64,000 bases of DNA, from NCBI RefSeq assembly GCF_025725685.1, contig NZ_CP107008.1, positions 2,604,001 through 2,668,000 on the forward strand, written 5' to 3'. How positions within the stretch are numbered: the stretch's first letter is position 1; each line of letters starts with the position of its first letter. A program made the translations under genes and the position numbers. Below are positions 19,110 to 27,216 of the stretch, in pieces. The notes below the pieces were generated by a model. That model saw only the letters and a list, made by a program, of their open reading frames with translations, was not told where the DNA came from and searched no databases. The stretch comes from Halomonas sp. M4R1S46 (GTDB lineage Bacteria; Pseudomonadota; Gammaproteobacteria; Pseudomonadales; Halomonadaceae).

Positions 19110-19144
19110 GAAGGGGAATCAACCTAGATGGTTGATTCCCCTTC
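19110..19144 (-). terminator. Intrinsic terminator of the tRNA-Ser gene
   Basis: A perfect 15-bp inverted repeat (19110-19124 with 19130-19144, loop TAGAT) lies ten bases past the tRNA 3' end in its direction of transcription. The minus strand continues with a modest T-rich CGTTTCTG. Confidence 0.8.
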
Positions 19145-19153
19145 AAGATTCTA

Positions 19154-19241
19154 TGGCGGAGGGGGAGGGATTCGAACCCTCGAAGCCTTTCGACTTACAC
19201 ACTTTCCAGGCGTGCTCCTTCGACCACTCGGACACCCCTCC
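19154..19241 (-). tRNA. tRNA-Ser (GGA)
   Basis: 88 bases including an encoded CCA. The acceptor stem GGAGGGG pairs with CCCCTCC, the anticodon loop reads CTGGAAA (anticodon GGA), the long variable arm is class II, and the T arm holds GGTTCGAATCC. It reads UCC and UCU serine codons. Promoter at 19296-19324, terminator at 19110-19144. Confidence 0.95.
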
Positions 19242-19295
19242 GCATTGTCATTCCCGAGGCTCTGGCGCGTGGCCTTTTGCTCAAGAACGGGGCGC

Positions 19296-19324
19296 ATACT
19301 ATCGCCTTAAGTCCGCGAATGCAA
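19296..19324 (-). promoter_or_regulatory. Sigma70 promoter of tRNA-Ser with a GC-rich discriminator
   Basis: On the minus strand TTGCAT (19319-19324) and TAGTAT (19296-19301) are 17 bases apart. GCGCCCC directly follows the -10, the GC-rich discriminator typical of stable-RNA promoters repressed by ppGpp and DksA. The tRNA starts about 55 bases downstream. Confidence 0.7.
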
Positions 19325-19383
19325 GCCGGTTTTCGGCTTTTTCACCATCTCGTCTGGTGAAGGCACTGTCGCGGGAAGTGCCC

Positions 19384-19887
19384 TCACCCGGCCGGCAGCA
19401 CGGCATAGTTGCCGCGGGCCTCGAGGCAGAGGGTGTCACCACACCACAGTTGCTGCACGAGGACGATGCGTCCCTTTCCACGACGCTCCAGGCGTTCGGC
19501 GAGGCGAGCGGTACCGTCCTCGGCCTCCGGCATGCAGACCATGCGGTAGTCGCCCGTCACCGGCGCCAGGAAGCGCTGGCCGGCCTCGGCCACCACCACG
19601 TCCCGATCATAGCCGTGTCGACGCAGCCAGAGCGTGGTCCAGCACCAGCCGAGCAGGGTGGTCTGGGCGGTGAGTGCCCCGCCGAAGCCGGTGCCCTTGT
19701 CGTTGAGGCTGGGCACCAGCGCCAGCCGCCATTCGAGCGTATCGCCGTCGCGGCGCATCGCCTCGATGCCCAGATGCTCGACCATGGGGATGGCCTCGCC
19801 GAGCCAGGCGAGGAAGGCCGCCGGCTCGTCTGGCTCGCCCACCGGCGGCAGCGGCAGCCGCGGGTGGGGAATGCCGATCTCGCGCAT
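19384..19887 (-). CDS. YiiD C-terminal-type hot-dog thioesterase
   Basis: 167 residues, ATG at 19887, two bases after the nitroreductase stop, so probably co-translated. A single hot-dog fold like the C-terminal domain of E. coli YiiD: MVEHLGIEAMRRDGDTLEWR, then NDKGTGFGGALTAQTTLLGW, a family hallmark. It is predicted to hydrolyse acyl thioesters; substrate unknown. It lacks the acetyltransferase half of YiiD. An operon with the nitroreductase is supported by spacing. Confidence 0.78.
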   Translation of the reverse strand: MREIGIPHPRLPLPPVGEPDEPAAFLAWLGEAIPMVEHLGIEAMRRDGDTLEWRLALVPSLNDKGTGFGGALTAQTTLLGWCWTTLWLRRHGYDRDVVVAEAGQRFLAPVTGDYRMVCMPEAEDGTARLAERLERRGKGRIVLVQQLWCGDTLCLEARGNYAVLPAG

Positions 19888-19889
19888 GC

Positions 19890-20450
19890 TCAGTCCCAGC
19901 GTTCCACGAAGTCGTCGATGTCGTGCTCGGGCAGCGGCCGGTGACGTCCCCCCAACTGCCCCAGGTAGAGGAAGGCCACCAGCTCGTCCTCCTCGCCGAG
20001 ACCGAGCCCCTTGCGCACGGTCGGGTCGAAGGCGTACTTGCCGGTGCGCCACATGGCACCAAGGCCCTGGGCATGGGCCGCGAGCAGGATGCCATGGGCG
20101 GCACAGCCGGCGGAGATCACCTGCTCCACCCGGGGCACCTTGGGCTCGTCCGCGGCCACCTTGGCGATCACGGCGATGATCATCGGCGCCCGCTTGGGCT
20201 TCTTGCGCGCCGCGTCGAGCACGGCGTCCTCGGCATGCGGGTCCTCGCGGAACTCGGCCTCGGCGAACAGCTCGCCGAGGCGGTCGAGTCCCTCGCCGGA
20301 AAACTCGATGAAGCGCCACGGCCGCAGTTCCTTGTGATCCGGCGCCCGCAGGGCGGCGCGGTACATCGCCTCCCGCTGCTCGGACGTCGGCGCCGGGCCC
20401 ATCAGCTTGCCCATGGAGCTGCGTTCATGCAGCAGCGTCATCGCATCCAT
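19890..20450 (-). CDS. Small nitroreductase, YdjA-like
   Basis: 186 residues from the ATG at 20450 (AAGGAG seven bases upstream). FMN-binding nitroreductase fold: MTLLHERSSMGKLMGPAPT at the N terminus (the RxS phosphate motif) and APDHKELRPWRFI with the flavin-contacting Arg. SAGCAAHGILLAAHAQGLGA in the middle is typical of the minimal YdjA subgroup of about 183 residues. It reduces nitro compounds or quinones with NAD(P)H; the physiological substrate is unknown. Confidence 0.87.
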   Translation of the reverse strand: MDAMTLLHERSSMGKLMGPAPTSEQREAMYRAALRAPDHKELRPWRFIEFSGEGLDRLGELFAEAEFREDPHAEDAVLDAARKKPKRAPMIIAVIAKVAADEPKVPRVEQVISAGCAAHGILLAAHAQGLGAMWRTGKYAFDPTVRKGLGLGEEDELVAFLYLGQLGGRHRPLPEHDIDDFVERWD

Positions 20451-20510
20451 TGTGGTCTCCTTGCGAGGTTCAAACGAGAACAATTCTCGTCACTCTACCA
20501 AGTCCCTGGG

Positions 20511-21347
20511 TCACTGTCGTGCCAGACGCAGCGCCGAGGGCGGCCGTTCACCCAGCGTGGCCCGCCAGGGGCTGATGTCGAGCCCACCTCGGCGCACGTA
20601 GCGTGCCAGCACCAGCAGCCGTTCGGGACGGGCCCGGGCCATCAGGTCCATGAAGATATGCTCGACGCAGTGCTCGTGGAAGTCCTGGTGCTGGCGATAG
20701 CCGATCAGGTAGCGCAGCAGGCCGTCACGGTCCAGGCGCGGCCCGCGATAGCGGATCAGCACGCTGCCCCAGTCGGGCTGGCCGGTCACCGGACAGTTGG
20801 ACTTGAGCAGGTGCGAATACAGGGTCTCCTCGACGATCTCCTCGCCCACCCTGAGATGCTCGGCACTGGGCGTGTAGTCGCTGACCTCGATGTCACGGTC
20901 ATCGATGCACTCGCCAGGCAACCGTCGTGGCGCTAGCGCCTCGTCGTCCACGCCGAACAGCTCGACGCCGACGGCCGACCCCGCGGCCTGGGCCAGGTCC
21001 CGTTCCAGGGTCGCCTGCACCTCTTCCTGGGAGGCGAAGCGAGTCTGGTTGAAGCCGTTGAGGTAGAGCTTCCAGGACTTGGACTCGATCAGCCGCGGGG
21101 AGTCGGCCGGCAGCCGGAAACGCGCTACGGCGACGATGGGCTTGCCCCGGGCATTGAGCCAGGAGACCTCGAAGGCATGCCATTCGTCCTCGCCCACGAA
21201 GGGCAAGATCCCCTCCTCGATGCCCAGCGGCGCTCGGTTGGCGGCGCGGGGGATGGGGTATAGCAACCCCGCATCGTAGCGCTCGGGATAGGCCGAGGCC
21301 TGCCCCAGGGGGGCATGGGCGAGGGTCTCGGGACGATGGTGTGTCAT
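20511..21347 (-). CDS. queF: NADPH-dependent 7-cyano-7-deazaguanine reductase (QueF, long form)
   Basis: 278 residues, the two-domain (YqcD-like) QueF form. It reduces preQ0 to preQ1 in queuosine synthesis, a four-electron nitrile reduction. The NADPH motif ESKSWKLYLNGFNQ is at 88-101, the catalytic Cys185 is in LKSNCPVTGQ, and Asp192 follows in PDWGS. The C-terminal HQDFHEHCVEHIFMDL region binds substrate. It lies three bases after the ABC permease stop on the minus strand, with no other queuosine gene nearby. Confidence 0.95.
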   Translation of the reverse strand: MTHHRPETLAHAPLGQASAYPERYDAGLLYPIPRAANRAPLGIEEGILPFVGEDEWHAFEVSWLNARGKPIVAVARFRLPADSPRLIESKSWKLYLNGFNQTRFASQEEVQATLERDLAQAAGSAVGVELFGVDDEALAPRRLPGECIDDRDIEVSDYTPSAEHLRVGEEIVEETLYSHLLKSNCPVTGQPDWGSVLIRYRGPRLDRDGLLRYLIGYRQHQDFHEHCVEHIFMDLMARARPERLLVLARYVRRGGLDISPWRATLGERPPSALRLARQ

Positions 21348-21350
21348 GGC

Positions 21351-22124
21351 TTAACTCCTGATGCCCTTGCCGTTCTCGAGCATCCACAGGGCAATGCCGA
21401 ACAATACCACGATGAACGCCAGGATGGCGGCCAGCGCCCAGCCCACCGGGATGTCGGAGACGCCCAGGAAGCCGTAGCGGAAGACGTTGACCATGTAGAG
21501 GATAGGGTTGAGCATCGAGACGCCCTGCCAGAAGGCCGGCAGCAGCGAGATCGAGTAGAAGACCCCGCCCAGGTAGGTCAGCGGTGTCAGCACGAAGGTC
21601 GGCACGATGGAGATGTCGTCGAACTTCTTGCCGAGCAGGGCATTGATGAAGCCGCCGATGGCGAACAGCGCCGCGGTCAGCACCACCACGCCGACGGTGA
21701 GCAGCGGATGGGCCATCTCCAGGCGGGTGAAGAACAGCGACACGACGGTGACGATCACCCCCACCCCAAGCCCACGGGCCATGCCACCGAGCACGAAGCC
21801 GGAGAGGATCACCCAGTTGGGCATCGGCGAGACCATCATCTCCTCCACGCTGCGCTGGAACTTGTTGGAGAAGAAGCTGGAGGCCACGTTGGAGTAGCTG
21901 TTGGTGATCACCGACATCATGATCAGCCCCGGGACGATGAAGTCCATGTAGCTGTAGCCGTCCATCTCGCCGATGCGCGAGCCGATCAGGTTGCCGAAGA
22001 TGATGAAGTACATGGTCATGGTGATCGACGGCGGCAGCAGGGTCTGCGGCCAGATCCGCGTGAAGCGCTTGATCTCCTTGACCACCAGGGTCCAGAGCGC
22101 GATAGCGATCTGCATGGGATTCAT
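21351..22124 (-). CDS. ABC-2 type exporter permease, YadH-like
   Basis: 257 residues with six membrane helices and the ABC-2 signature NSYSNVASSFFSNKFQRSVE, then EEMMVSPMPNWVILSGFVLG. Very close to the E. coli YadH type. The ATG overlaps the stop of the ATPase gene (22121-22124), so the two are made together. Substrate unknown; related pairs export polysaccharide, lipid or drugs. Confidence 0.88.
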   Translation of the reverse strand: MNPMQIAIALWTLVVKEIKRFTRIWPQTLLPPSITMTMYFIIFGNLIGSRIGEMDGYSYMDFIVPGLIMMSVITNSYSNVASSFFSNKFQRSVEEMMVSPMPNWVILSGFVLGGMARGLGVGVIVTVVSLFFTRLEMAHPLLTVGVVVLTAALFAIGGFINALLGKKFDDISIVPTFVLTPLTYLGGVFYSISLLPAFWQGVSMLNPILYMVNVFRYGFLGVSDIPVGWALAAILAFIVVLFGIALWMLENGKGIRS

Positions 22125-23077
22125 GCGCGCGCCTCCCGATCCTCGTCCAGGGCACCCTGACCGCCTTCCACCATGGAGACGAACATCTCCTCGAGACGGT
22201 TGGCGCGGTTGCGCATCGACATCACCTCGATGCCCTGCTCGCCCAGGCTCTCGAAGACGGCGTTGAGTCGCTGGCCACGATGGATCACCACCGCCAGTTG
22301 GGCATCGTCGACCTGGCGGACCTCGAATCCCGCCACCTCGGGGGGCGCCTGGACCGGATGCGCCAGGTCGAGCAGGAAGGTCTCGGTATCCAGCTCGGCG
22401 AGCAGCTCGCGCACGCTGGTGTTACGGATGATCTTGCCGTGATTGATGATGCCGACGTGCCGGCACAGGCTCTCGGCTTCCTCGAGGTAGTGGGTGGTGA
22501 GGATGATGGTGGTGCCCTCCTCGCGGTTGATGCGGCGCATGTACTCCCACATGCTGCGGCGGAGTTCGATGTCGACCCCGGCGGTGGGCTCGTCGAGGAT
22601 CAGCAGTTTCGGGCGGTGGATCAGCGCCCGGGCGATCATCAGGCGGCGCTTCATGCCGCCGGAGAGCATCCGCGCGCTGCCGTTGCGCTTGTCCCACAGG
22701 CCCAGGTCGCGGAGCAGCTGCTCGGCCCGCGGCAGCGCCTCGCGGCGCGACATGCCGTAGTAGCCGGCCTGGGCCATGACGATGTCGATGACCTTCTCGA
22801 ACTGGTTGAAGTTGAACTCCTGGGGCACCACGCCGAGGTGATACTTGGCGCGGGCGAAGTCGGTGTCGATGTCGATGCCGAAGATCGTGACCTTGCCGGC
22901 GGTCTTCTGCACCAGGGAGCAGACCACGCCGAGGGTGGTCGACTTTCCCGCCCCATTGGGCCCCAGCAGGGCGTAGAAGTCGCCTTGGGCAACATCGAGA
23001 TCGATCCCCTTGAGGGCGTGGAAGCCATTGCCATAGACCTTGGTCAGGCCACGAATGGACAGCGCCGGTTCGGCCAT
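22121..23077 (-). CDS. ABC exporter ATP-binding protein, YadG-like
   Basis: 318 residues from the ATG at 23077 (AGGA upstream). Walker A GPNGAGKST near 40, the signature LSGGMKRRLMIARAL, Walker B LLILDEPTAG and the switch TTHYLEEAESL are all intact. A C-terminal extension of about 90 residues (from VRELLAELDTETFLLD) is usual for the YadG/drug-exporter subfamily. It energises the coupled permease. Confidence 0.9.
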   Translation of the reverse strand: MAEPALSIRGLTKVYGNGFHALKGIDLDVAQGDFYALLGPNGAGKSTTLGVVCSLVQKTAGKVTIFGIDIDTDFARAKYHLGVVPQEFNFNQFEKVIDIVMAQAGYYGMSRREALPRAEQLLRDLGLWDKRNGSARMLSGGMKRRLMIARALIHRPKLLILDEPTAGVDIELRRSMWEYMRRINREEGTTIILTTHYLEEAESLCRHVGIINHGKIIRNTSVRELLAELDTETFLLDLAHPVQAPPEVAGFEVRQVDDAQLAVVIHRGQRLNAVFESLGEQGIEVMSMRNRANRLEEMFVSMVEGGQGALDEDREARA

Positions 23078-23171
23078 GAGCGATCCTGTGGAAGCTGGGT
23101 GAATGTCGTCGAAGCCCCACAACATGAGGGCATATCGTCATGGGTTCAAGTTATCGGCCCGCGCGAACGCT

Positions 23172-23200
23172 TTGACAGGGCCGGGCGACTGGCCGATATC
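23172..23200 (+). promoter_or_regulatory. Sigma70-like promoter upstream of a 25-codon frame
   Basis: TTGACA (23172-23177) and GATATC (23195-23200) with a 17-base spacer. It points away from the ABC operon into a region whose only frame is the small hydrophobic one at 23229. Confidence 0.45.
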
Positions 23201-23228
23201 TCCCCGGATCCGCGAGGACGTGGAGGCG

Positions 23229-23306
23229 ATGTCGGTCACCGACACCATCATGGCCGCCAGCATGCTGGCCTGGGGGCTGCTGATCGCCCTGGTCTGGGCC
23301 TTCTGA
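23229..23306 (+). CDS. Possible 25-residue membrane microprotein
   Basis: A 25-codon frame with one membrane helix (MAASMLAWGLLIALVWAF). GGAGG lies only two bases before the ATG, which is too close; a GTG three codons earlier is another option. A TTGACA promoter lies 29 bases upstream of the start. Composition is protein-like, but no family is recognised. It could be spurious. Confidence 0.3.
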   Translation: MSVTDTIMAASMLAWGLLIALVWAF

Positions 23307-23439
23307 GCCCTTCCCACGAAAAGGGAGATGTCCACGTCCCGCCGGCATGGCTGCGAGAGGCTTCTCGAGAAGGGGCGTGATGGCGGCTGGCAGGAGACAC
23401 GAGATCGACCGGGTGGCACTCCACCGGGCTGGCGCACCA

Positions 23440-23595
23440 GCTCGTGACTCGAGTCTTGGCCACCAAGGGTACATCAGAACGACAGAATGGAGCGGGAAAC
23501 GAGATTCGATTGGACCGGCACACCGGCTCGTGACTCGAGTCTTGGCCACCAAGGGTACATCAGAACAACAGAATGGAGCGGGAAACGAGATTCGA
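23440..23595. repeat. Two 70-bp direct repeats carrying a tRNA-Gly 3' end
   Basis: 23440-23509 and 23526-23595 match at all but one base (period 86). Each ends in the last 22 bases of tRNA-Gly. The second copy belongs to the intact gene at 23574, whereas the first (23488-23509) is a scar. Both hold a short CTTGG-CCA-CCAAG hairpin. The rest of 23307-23573 shows nothing else. Confidence 0.8.
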
Positions 23596-23648
23596 ACTCG
23601 CGACCCTCGCCTTGGCAAGGCGATGCTCTACCACTGAGCTATTCCCGC
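23574..23648 (-). tRNA. tRNA-Gly (GCC), copy 1
   Basis: 75 bases with encoded CCA. Acceptor GCGGGAA pairs with TTCCCGC, the anticodon loop is TTGCCAA, and the T loop is GAGTTCGAATCTC. Last of six tRNAs in the minus-strand array. Confidence 0.95.
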
Positions 23649-23674
23649 TCTACAGGAAGGAAGGCGATGCGAAG

Positions 23675-23750
23675 TGGCGTCCCATAGGGGGTTCGAACCC
23701 CTGTTCCCGCCGTGAAAGGGCGGTGTCCTAGGCCACTAGACGAATGGGAC
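23675..23750 (-). tRNA. tRNA-Glu (TTC), copy 1
   Basis: 76 bases with encoded CCA. Acceptor GTCCCAT, anticodon loop CTTTCAC, T arm GGGGTTCGAACCCC. It differs from the other two copies in the D arm (GGCCTAGGAC rather than GGTCCAGGAC). Confidence 0.95.
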
Positions 23751-23754
23751 GCAT

Positions 23755-23806
23755 TGGAGCGGGAAACGAGATCGACCGGGCTGGCGCTCCAGCTCGCGAC
23801 CCTCGC
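23755..23806 (-). pseudogene. tRNA-Gly scar between array units
   Basis: It holds the tRNA-Gly 3' end (18 bases identical, from TGGAGCGGG) and the T-arm/variable piece CTCGCGACCCTCGC, separated by unrelated sequence where the T loop should be. The 5' half is missing. It cannot fold as a tRNA. Confidence 0.65.
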
Positions 23807-23844
23807 AGGTCCTTGACTCCTAACCAGCCTACCCGAAGGAAGGT

Positions 23845-23919
23845 TGGAGCGGGAAACGAGATTCGAACTCGCGACCCTCGCCTTGGCAAGGCGATGCTCT
23901 ACCACTGAGCTATTCCCGC
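23845..23919 (-). tRNA. tRNA-Gly (GCC), copy 2
   Basis: 75 bases with encoded CCA; identical to copy 1 through the gene body (anticodon loop TTGCCAA). Twenty-nine bases downstream of tRNA-Glu copy 2 in the transcript. Confidence 0.95.
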
Positions 23920-23948
23920 AGGTCTCGCATTGTCAAACCACCGGAAGG

Positions 23949-24024
23949 TGGCGTCCCATAGGGGGTTCGAACCCCTGTTCCCGCCGTGAAAGGGCGGTGT
24001 CCTGGACCACTAGACGAATGGGAC
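23949..24024 (-). tRNA. tRNA-Glu (TTC), copy 2
   Basis: 76 bases with encoded CCA; anticodon loop CTTTCAC and T arm as in the other copies. Second of three Glu-Gly pairs. Confidence 0.95.
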
Positions 24025-24028
24025 GTAT

Positions 24029-24096
24029 TGGAGCGGCAACGTGATTCGACTGGGCTGGCACTCCAGCGGACTGGTGTACTAGCTCGCGACCCTCGC
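24029..24096 (-). pseudogene. Second tRNA-Gly scar
   Basis: A more diverged version of the scar at 23755. It has a mutated 3' end (TGGAGCGGCAACGTGATTCG) and the same CTCGCGACCCTCGC piece, now separated by about 34 bases. The hairpin CCTCCC-CGAA-GGGAGG (24118-24133) then precedes the intact tRNA-Gly copy 3. Confidence 0.6.
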
Positions 24097-24134
24097 AGGC
24101 CCTTGACTCCTAACCAGCCTCCCCGAAGGGAGGT

Positions 24135-24209
24135 TGGAGCGGGAAACGAGATTCGAACTCGCGACCCTCGCCTTGGCAAGGCGATGCTCTACCACTGAGC
24201 TATTCCCGC
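24135..24209 (-). tRNA. tRNA-Gly (GCC), copy 3
   Basis: 75 bases with encoded CCA; same sequence as the other Gly copies. Follows tRNA-Glu copy 3 by 24 bases in the transcript. Confidence 0.95.
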
Positions 24210-24233
24210 ACTCCGGTATCTTGATGAGTCGAG

Positions 24234-24309
24234 TGGCGTCCCATAGGGGGTTCGAACCCCTGTTCCCGCCGTGAAAGGGCGGTGTCCTGGACCACTAGAC
24301 GAATGGGAC
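24234..24309 (-). tRNA. tRNA-Glu (TTC), copy 3
   Basis: 76 bases with encoded CCA; anticodon loop CTTTCAC. First tRNA of the array transcript; the promoter -10 lies 31 bases upstream. Confidence 0.95.
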
Positions 24310-24339
24310 GCAGTTGCTCGCCTCGTCGAGATGGCGCGC

Positions 24340-24368
24340 ATATTACGCATCGCCCCTGAAGGTGTCAA
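24340..24368 (-). promoter_or_regulatory. Strong sigma70 promoter of the Glu-Gly tRNA array
   Basis: A perfect -35 TTGACA (24363-24368), a 17-base spacer and TAATAT (24340-24345) on the minus strand, followed by the GC-rich discriminator GCGCGCC. This is a textbook stable-RNA promoter expected to be under stringent control. Confidence 0.85.
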
Positions 24369-24486
24369 GCCCACCCCTTCCAGAGGGAGGCACCGGCCGT
24401 AGAGCGTTGGCGAACCGGGGTGGAAAAAATGCCCACCCTGGATGTCACAATAGGGTGCAGGCTCCACCGCGACGAGGAGACAGGCC

Positions 24487-24888
24487 ATGCGAAGGAAGAT
24501 CGAGAAGAGCGACGCCGAGTGGCGCGAGCAACTCACCCCCGAGCAATATCACGTGACCCGGGAGAAAGGCACCGAGCGGCCCTTCTCGGGTGACTACCAG
24601 GTCACCGAGGAACACGGCATCTATCACTGCGTGTGTTGTCATGCACCGCTGTTCGAGAACGAGCACAAGTTCGATGCCGGCTGCGGCTGGCCGAGTTTCG
24701 ACCGCCCCCTCTCCTCGGGCTGCGTCGAGCAACAGCCCGACGACAGCCATGGCATGCAGCGTACCGAGGTCATCTGTGCCCGCTGCAATGCCCACCTCGG
24801 CCACGTCTTCCCCGACGGGCCACAGGACACCACCGGCCAGCGCTACTGCATCAATTCGGTGGCCATCGATTTCCACGCCGGCGAGTAG
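24487..24888 (+). CDS. msrB: Peptide-methionine (R)-S-oxide reductase
   Basis: 133 residues. Catalytic Cys121 sits in the RYCIN motif, and a structural zinc site is formed by Cys48 and Cys51 (CVCC) with Cys97 and Cys100 (CARC). GCGWPSFDRP and HLGHVFPDGP line the active site. It repairs the R-epimer of oxidised methionine using thioredoxin. Start preceded by GAGGAGACAGGCC. Monocistronic, divergent from the tRNA array. Confidence 0.95.
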   Translation: MRRKIEKSDAEWREQLTPEQYHVTREKGTERPFSGDYQVTEEHGIYHCVCCHAPLFENEHKFDAGCGWPSFDRPLSSGCVEQQPDDSHGMQRTEVICARCNAHLGHVFPDGPQDTTGQRYCINSVAIDFHAGE

Positions 24889-24966
24889 ACGCCGCACCCT
24901 GCCCTGAGACGGCCGGCCATCTGCTATGATGGTCGGCCGTTTCACATGGCAAGCAGGAGAGGCCCG

Positions 24967-25920
24967 ATGCTCGGCTGGTACCCGGGACACATGAACAAGG
25001 CGCGCCGCCAGATCCTCGAGGCGCTGCCGGAGATCGACGTGGTGATCGAGGTGCTCGATGCCCGCCTGCCCTACTCCAGCGCCAACCCCATGCTGGCGAG
25101 CCTCACGCGCCACAAGCCGGTGCTCAAGATCCTCTCCCGAGCCGACCTGGCCGATCCCGAGCGCACCCGGGAATGGACCGCCCATTTCGATGCCCAGCCC
25201 GATACCCGGGCCCTGGCGGTGACCACCACCAACGCCCGGGACCTCAAGCGCATTCCCCGGCTGTGCCATGAGCTGGCCGGCCAGGTGCGTGCCGACCGGG
25301 ATGTGCGGGTGATGGTCATGGGCATTCCCAACGTGGGCAAGTCCACGCTGATCAACGGCCTGGCCGGGCGCACCATCGCCAAGACCGGCAACGAGCCGGC
25401 CGTTACCAAGCGCCAGCAGAAGGTACGCATCGCCGGCCAGGTGGCCCTGATCGACACCCCCGGGGTGCTGTGGCCGAAGATCGAGGACCAGGCCAGTGCC
25501 TACCGCCTGGCCGCCAGCGGCGCCATTCGCGACACCGCCATCGACTATGTGGACGTGGCGGTGGTGGCCGCCGCCGAGCTGGCCCGGCGCTACCCCGACG
25601 CCCTGAGCACCCGCTACAAGCTCAAGGAACTGCCGGCCTACCGGCCGAACCCCGATGCCGACCGGGTCGACGCCGACGGCGACGCCCGGCCCGACCTGCT
25701 GGCGCTGGCCGGCTTCGACGGCCACGCCATCCTGACCACCATCGCCGGCAAGCGCGGAGGCCTGCGCGCCGGCGGCGAGGTGGATCTGCACCGCGGCGCC
25801 GAGGTGCTGCTCCACGAGTTGCGCGACGGCAAGCTCGGCCGGCTCACTCTCGAGACCCCGGCCGACATCCCGGCCGAGGACGCCACCGAGGACAGCGGCG
25901 ACACCGCCGCCGACCGTTAG
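24967..25920 (+). CDS. ylqF: Ribosome biogenesis GTPase YlqF/RbgA family
   Basis: 317 residues from the ATG at 24967 (AGGAGAGG upstream). The GTPase is circularly permuted, as in this family: the G4-type SRADLAD appears before G1 (GIPNVGKST) and G3 (DTPG). The N-terminal GWYPGHMNKARRQI is a hallmark. In Bacillus the homologue acts late in 50S assembly, and a similar role is presumed here. The C-terminal 100 residues are less conserved and end acidic. Confidence 0.88.
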   Translation: MLGWYPGHMNKARRQILEALPEIDVVIEVLDARLPYSSANPMLASLTRHKPVLKILSRADLADPERTREWTAHFDAQPDTRALAVTTTNARDLKRIPRLCHELAGQVRADRDVRVMVMGIPNVGKSTLINGLAGRTIAKTGNEPAVTKRQQKVRIAGQVALIDTPGVLWPKIEDQASAYRLAASGAIRDTAIDYVDVAVVAAAELARRYPDALSTRYKLKELPAYRPNPDADRVDADGDARPDLLALAGFDGHAILTTIAGKRGGLRAGGEVDLHRGAEVLLHELRDGKLGRLTLETPADIPAEDATEDSGDTAADR

Positions 25921-25975
25921 CCCCACCCCGATACCCGCCGCCCAAGCGGCACCTGGACACCACTGGACCCGACCC

Positions 25976-27202
25976 ATGGATACAGCCCCCCTCAGGAAAT
26001 CGCACAAGCTCGACAATGTCTGCTACGACATCCGCGGCCCGGTGCTCGACCACGCCAAGCGGCTGGAAGAGGAAGGCCAGCGCATCCTCAAGCTGAATAT
26101 CGGCAATCCTGCGCCATTCGGCTTCGAGGCACCGGAGGAGATCCTCCAGGACGTGATGCGCAACCTGCCCACCGCCCAGGGTTACTGCGACTCCAAGGGG
26201 CTGTATTCGGCGCGCAAGGCGATCATGCAGGAATGCCAGCGCAAGGCGATCCCCGGCGTCGGCATCGAGGACATCTTCATCGGCAACGGTGTCTCCGAGC
26301 TGATCGTGATGGCCATGCAGGCGCTGCTCAACGATGGTGACGAGGTGCTGATCCCGGCGCCGGACTACCCGCTGTGGACCGCCGCGGCCAACCTGTCCGG
26401 CGGGCGAGCCGTGCACTACCTGTGCGACGAGCAGGCCGACTGGGCCCCGGACCTGGCCGACATCCGCGAGAAGGTCACCGGCCACACCCGGGCCATCGTC
26501 ATCATCAACCCCAACAACCCCACCGGTGCCGTCTATCCGCCGGAAGTGGTCCGCGAGCTGCTCGCTATCGCCCGCGAACACAACCTGGTGGTGTTCTCCG
26601 ACGAGATCTACGACAAGATCCTCTACGACGGCACCGAACATGTGGCCACCGGCTCGCTGGCCGCCGAGGATCAGCTGGTGGTGACCATGAACGGGCTGTC
26701 CAAGAGCTACCGCTGCGCCGGTTTCCGCAGTGGCTGGATGACCTTCTCGGGCGACATCGCCAAGCAGCGGGCGGAGGACTTCCTGCAGGGCATCAACATG
26801 CTGGCCTCGATGCGCCTGTGCGCCAACGTGCCGGCCCAGCATGCCATCCAGACCGCACTGGGCGGCTATCAGTCGATCAACGACCTGATCCTGCCCGGCG
26901 GCCGACTGCTGGCGCAGCGCGACATCACCTACGACAAGCTCAACGCCATTCCCGGCGTGTCCTGCGTCAAGCCCAAGGGGGCGCTCTACGCCTTCCCGCG
27001 GCTCGACCCCAAGGTGTTCAATATCGAGGATGACCAGCAACTGGTGCTGGATCTGCTGCTCCAGGAGAAGATCCTGCTGGTCCAGGGCACCGCCTTCAAC
27101 TGGCCGGACCCGGACCATGTACGCATCGTCACCCTGCCCTGGGCCGACCAGCTCGAGGATGCCCTGGATCGGTTCGCCCGTTTCCTGTCACGCTATCGCT
27201 AA
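25976..27202 (+). CDS. alaA: Alanine-synthesising aminotransferase AlaA
   Basis: 408 residues, fold type I aminotransferase. The PLP lysine is K243 in NGLSKSYRCAGFRSGW, and NPNNPTGAVY and FSDEIYDKI provide the cofactor Asn and Asp. The whole-length match to E. coli AlaA (glutamate-pyruvate transaminase) is strong: HKLDNVCYDIRGPVLDHAKR at the N terminus and LNIGNPAPFGFEAPEEI. Makes alanine from pyruvate and glutamate. Own transcription unit; 117 bases before htpX. Confidence 0.92.
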   Translation: MDTAPLRKSHKLDNVCYDIRGPVLDHAKRLEEEGQRILKLNIGNPAPFGFEAPEEILQDVMRNLPTAQGYCDSKGLYSARKAIMQECQRKAIPGVGIEDIFIGNGVSELIVMAMQALLNDGDEVLIPAPDYPLWTAAANLSGGRAVHYLCDEQADWAPDLADIREKVTGHTRAIVIINPNNPTGAVYPPEVVRELLAIAREHNLVVFSDEIYDKILYDGTEHVATGSLAAEDQLVVTMNGLSKSYRCAGFRSGWMTFSGDIAKQRAEDFLQGINMLASMRLCANVPAQHAIQTALGGYQSINDLILPGGRLLAQRDITYDKLNAIPGVSCVKPKGALYAFPRLDPKVFNIEDDQQLVLDLLLQEKILLVQGTAFNWPDPDHVRIVTLPWADQLEDALDRFARFLSRYR

Positions 27203-27216
27203 TAGATGACGTCACG

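Noticed and set aside
23440..24309. Integration site of a prophage or island at the tRNA array
   Set aside because: Partial tRNA ends are present, but there is no integrase and no foreign cargo; local tandem duplication explains them better.
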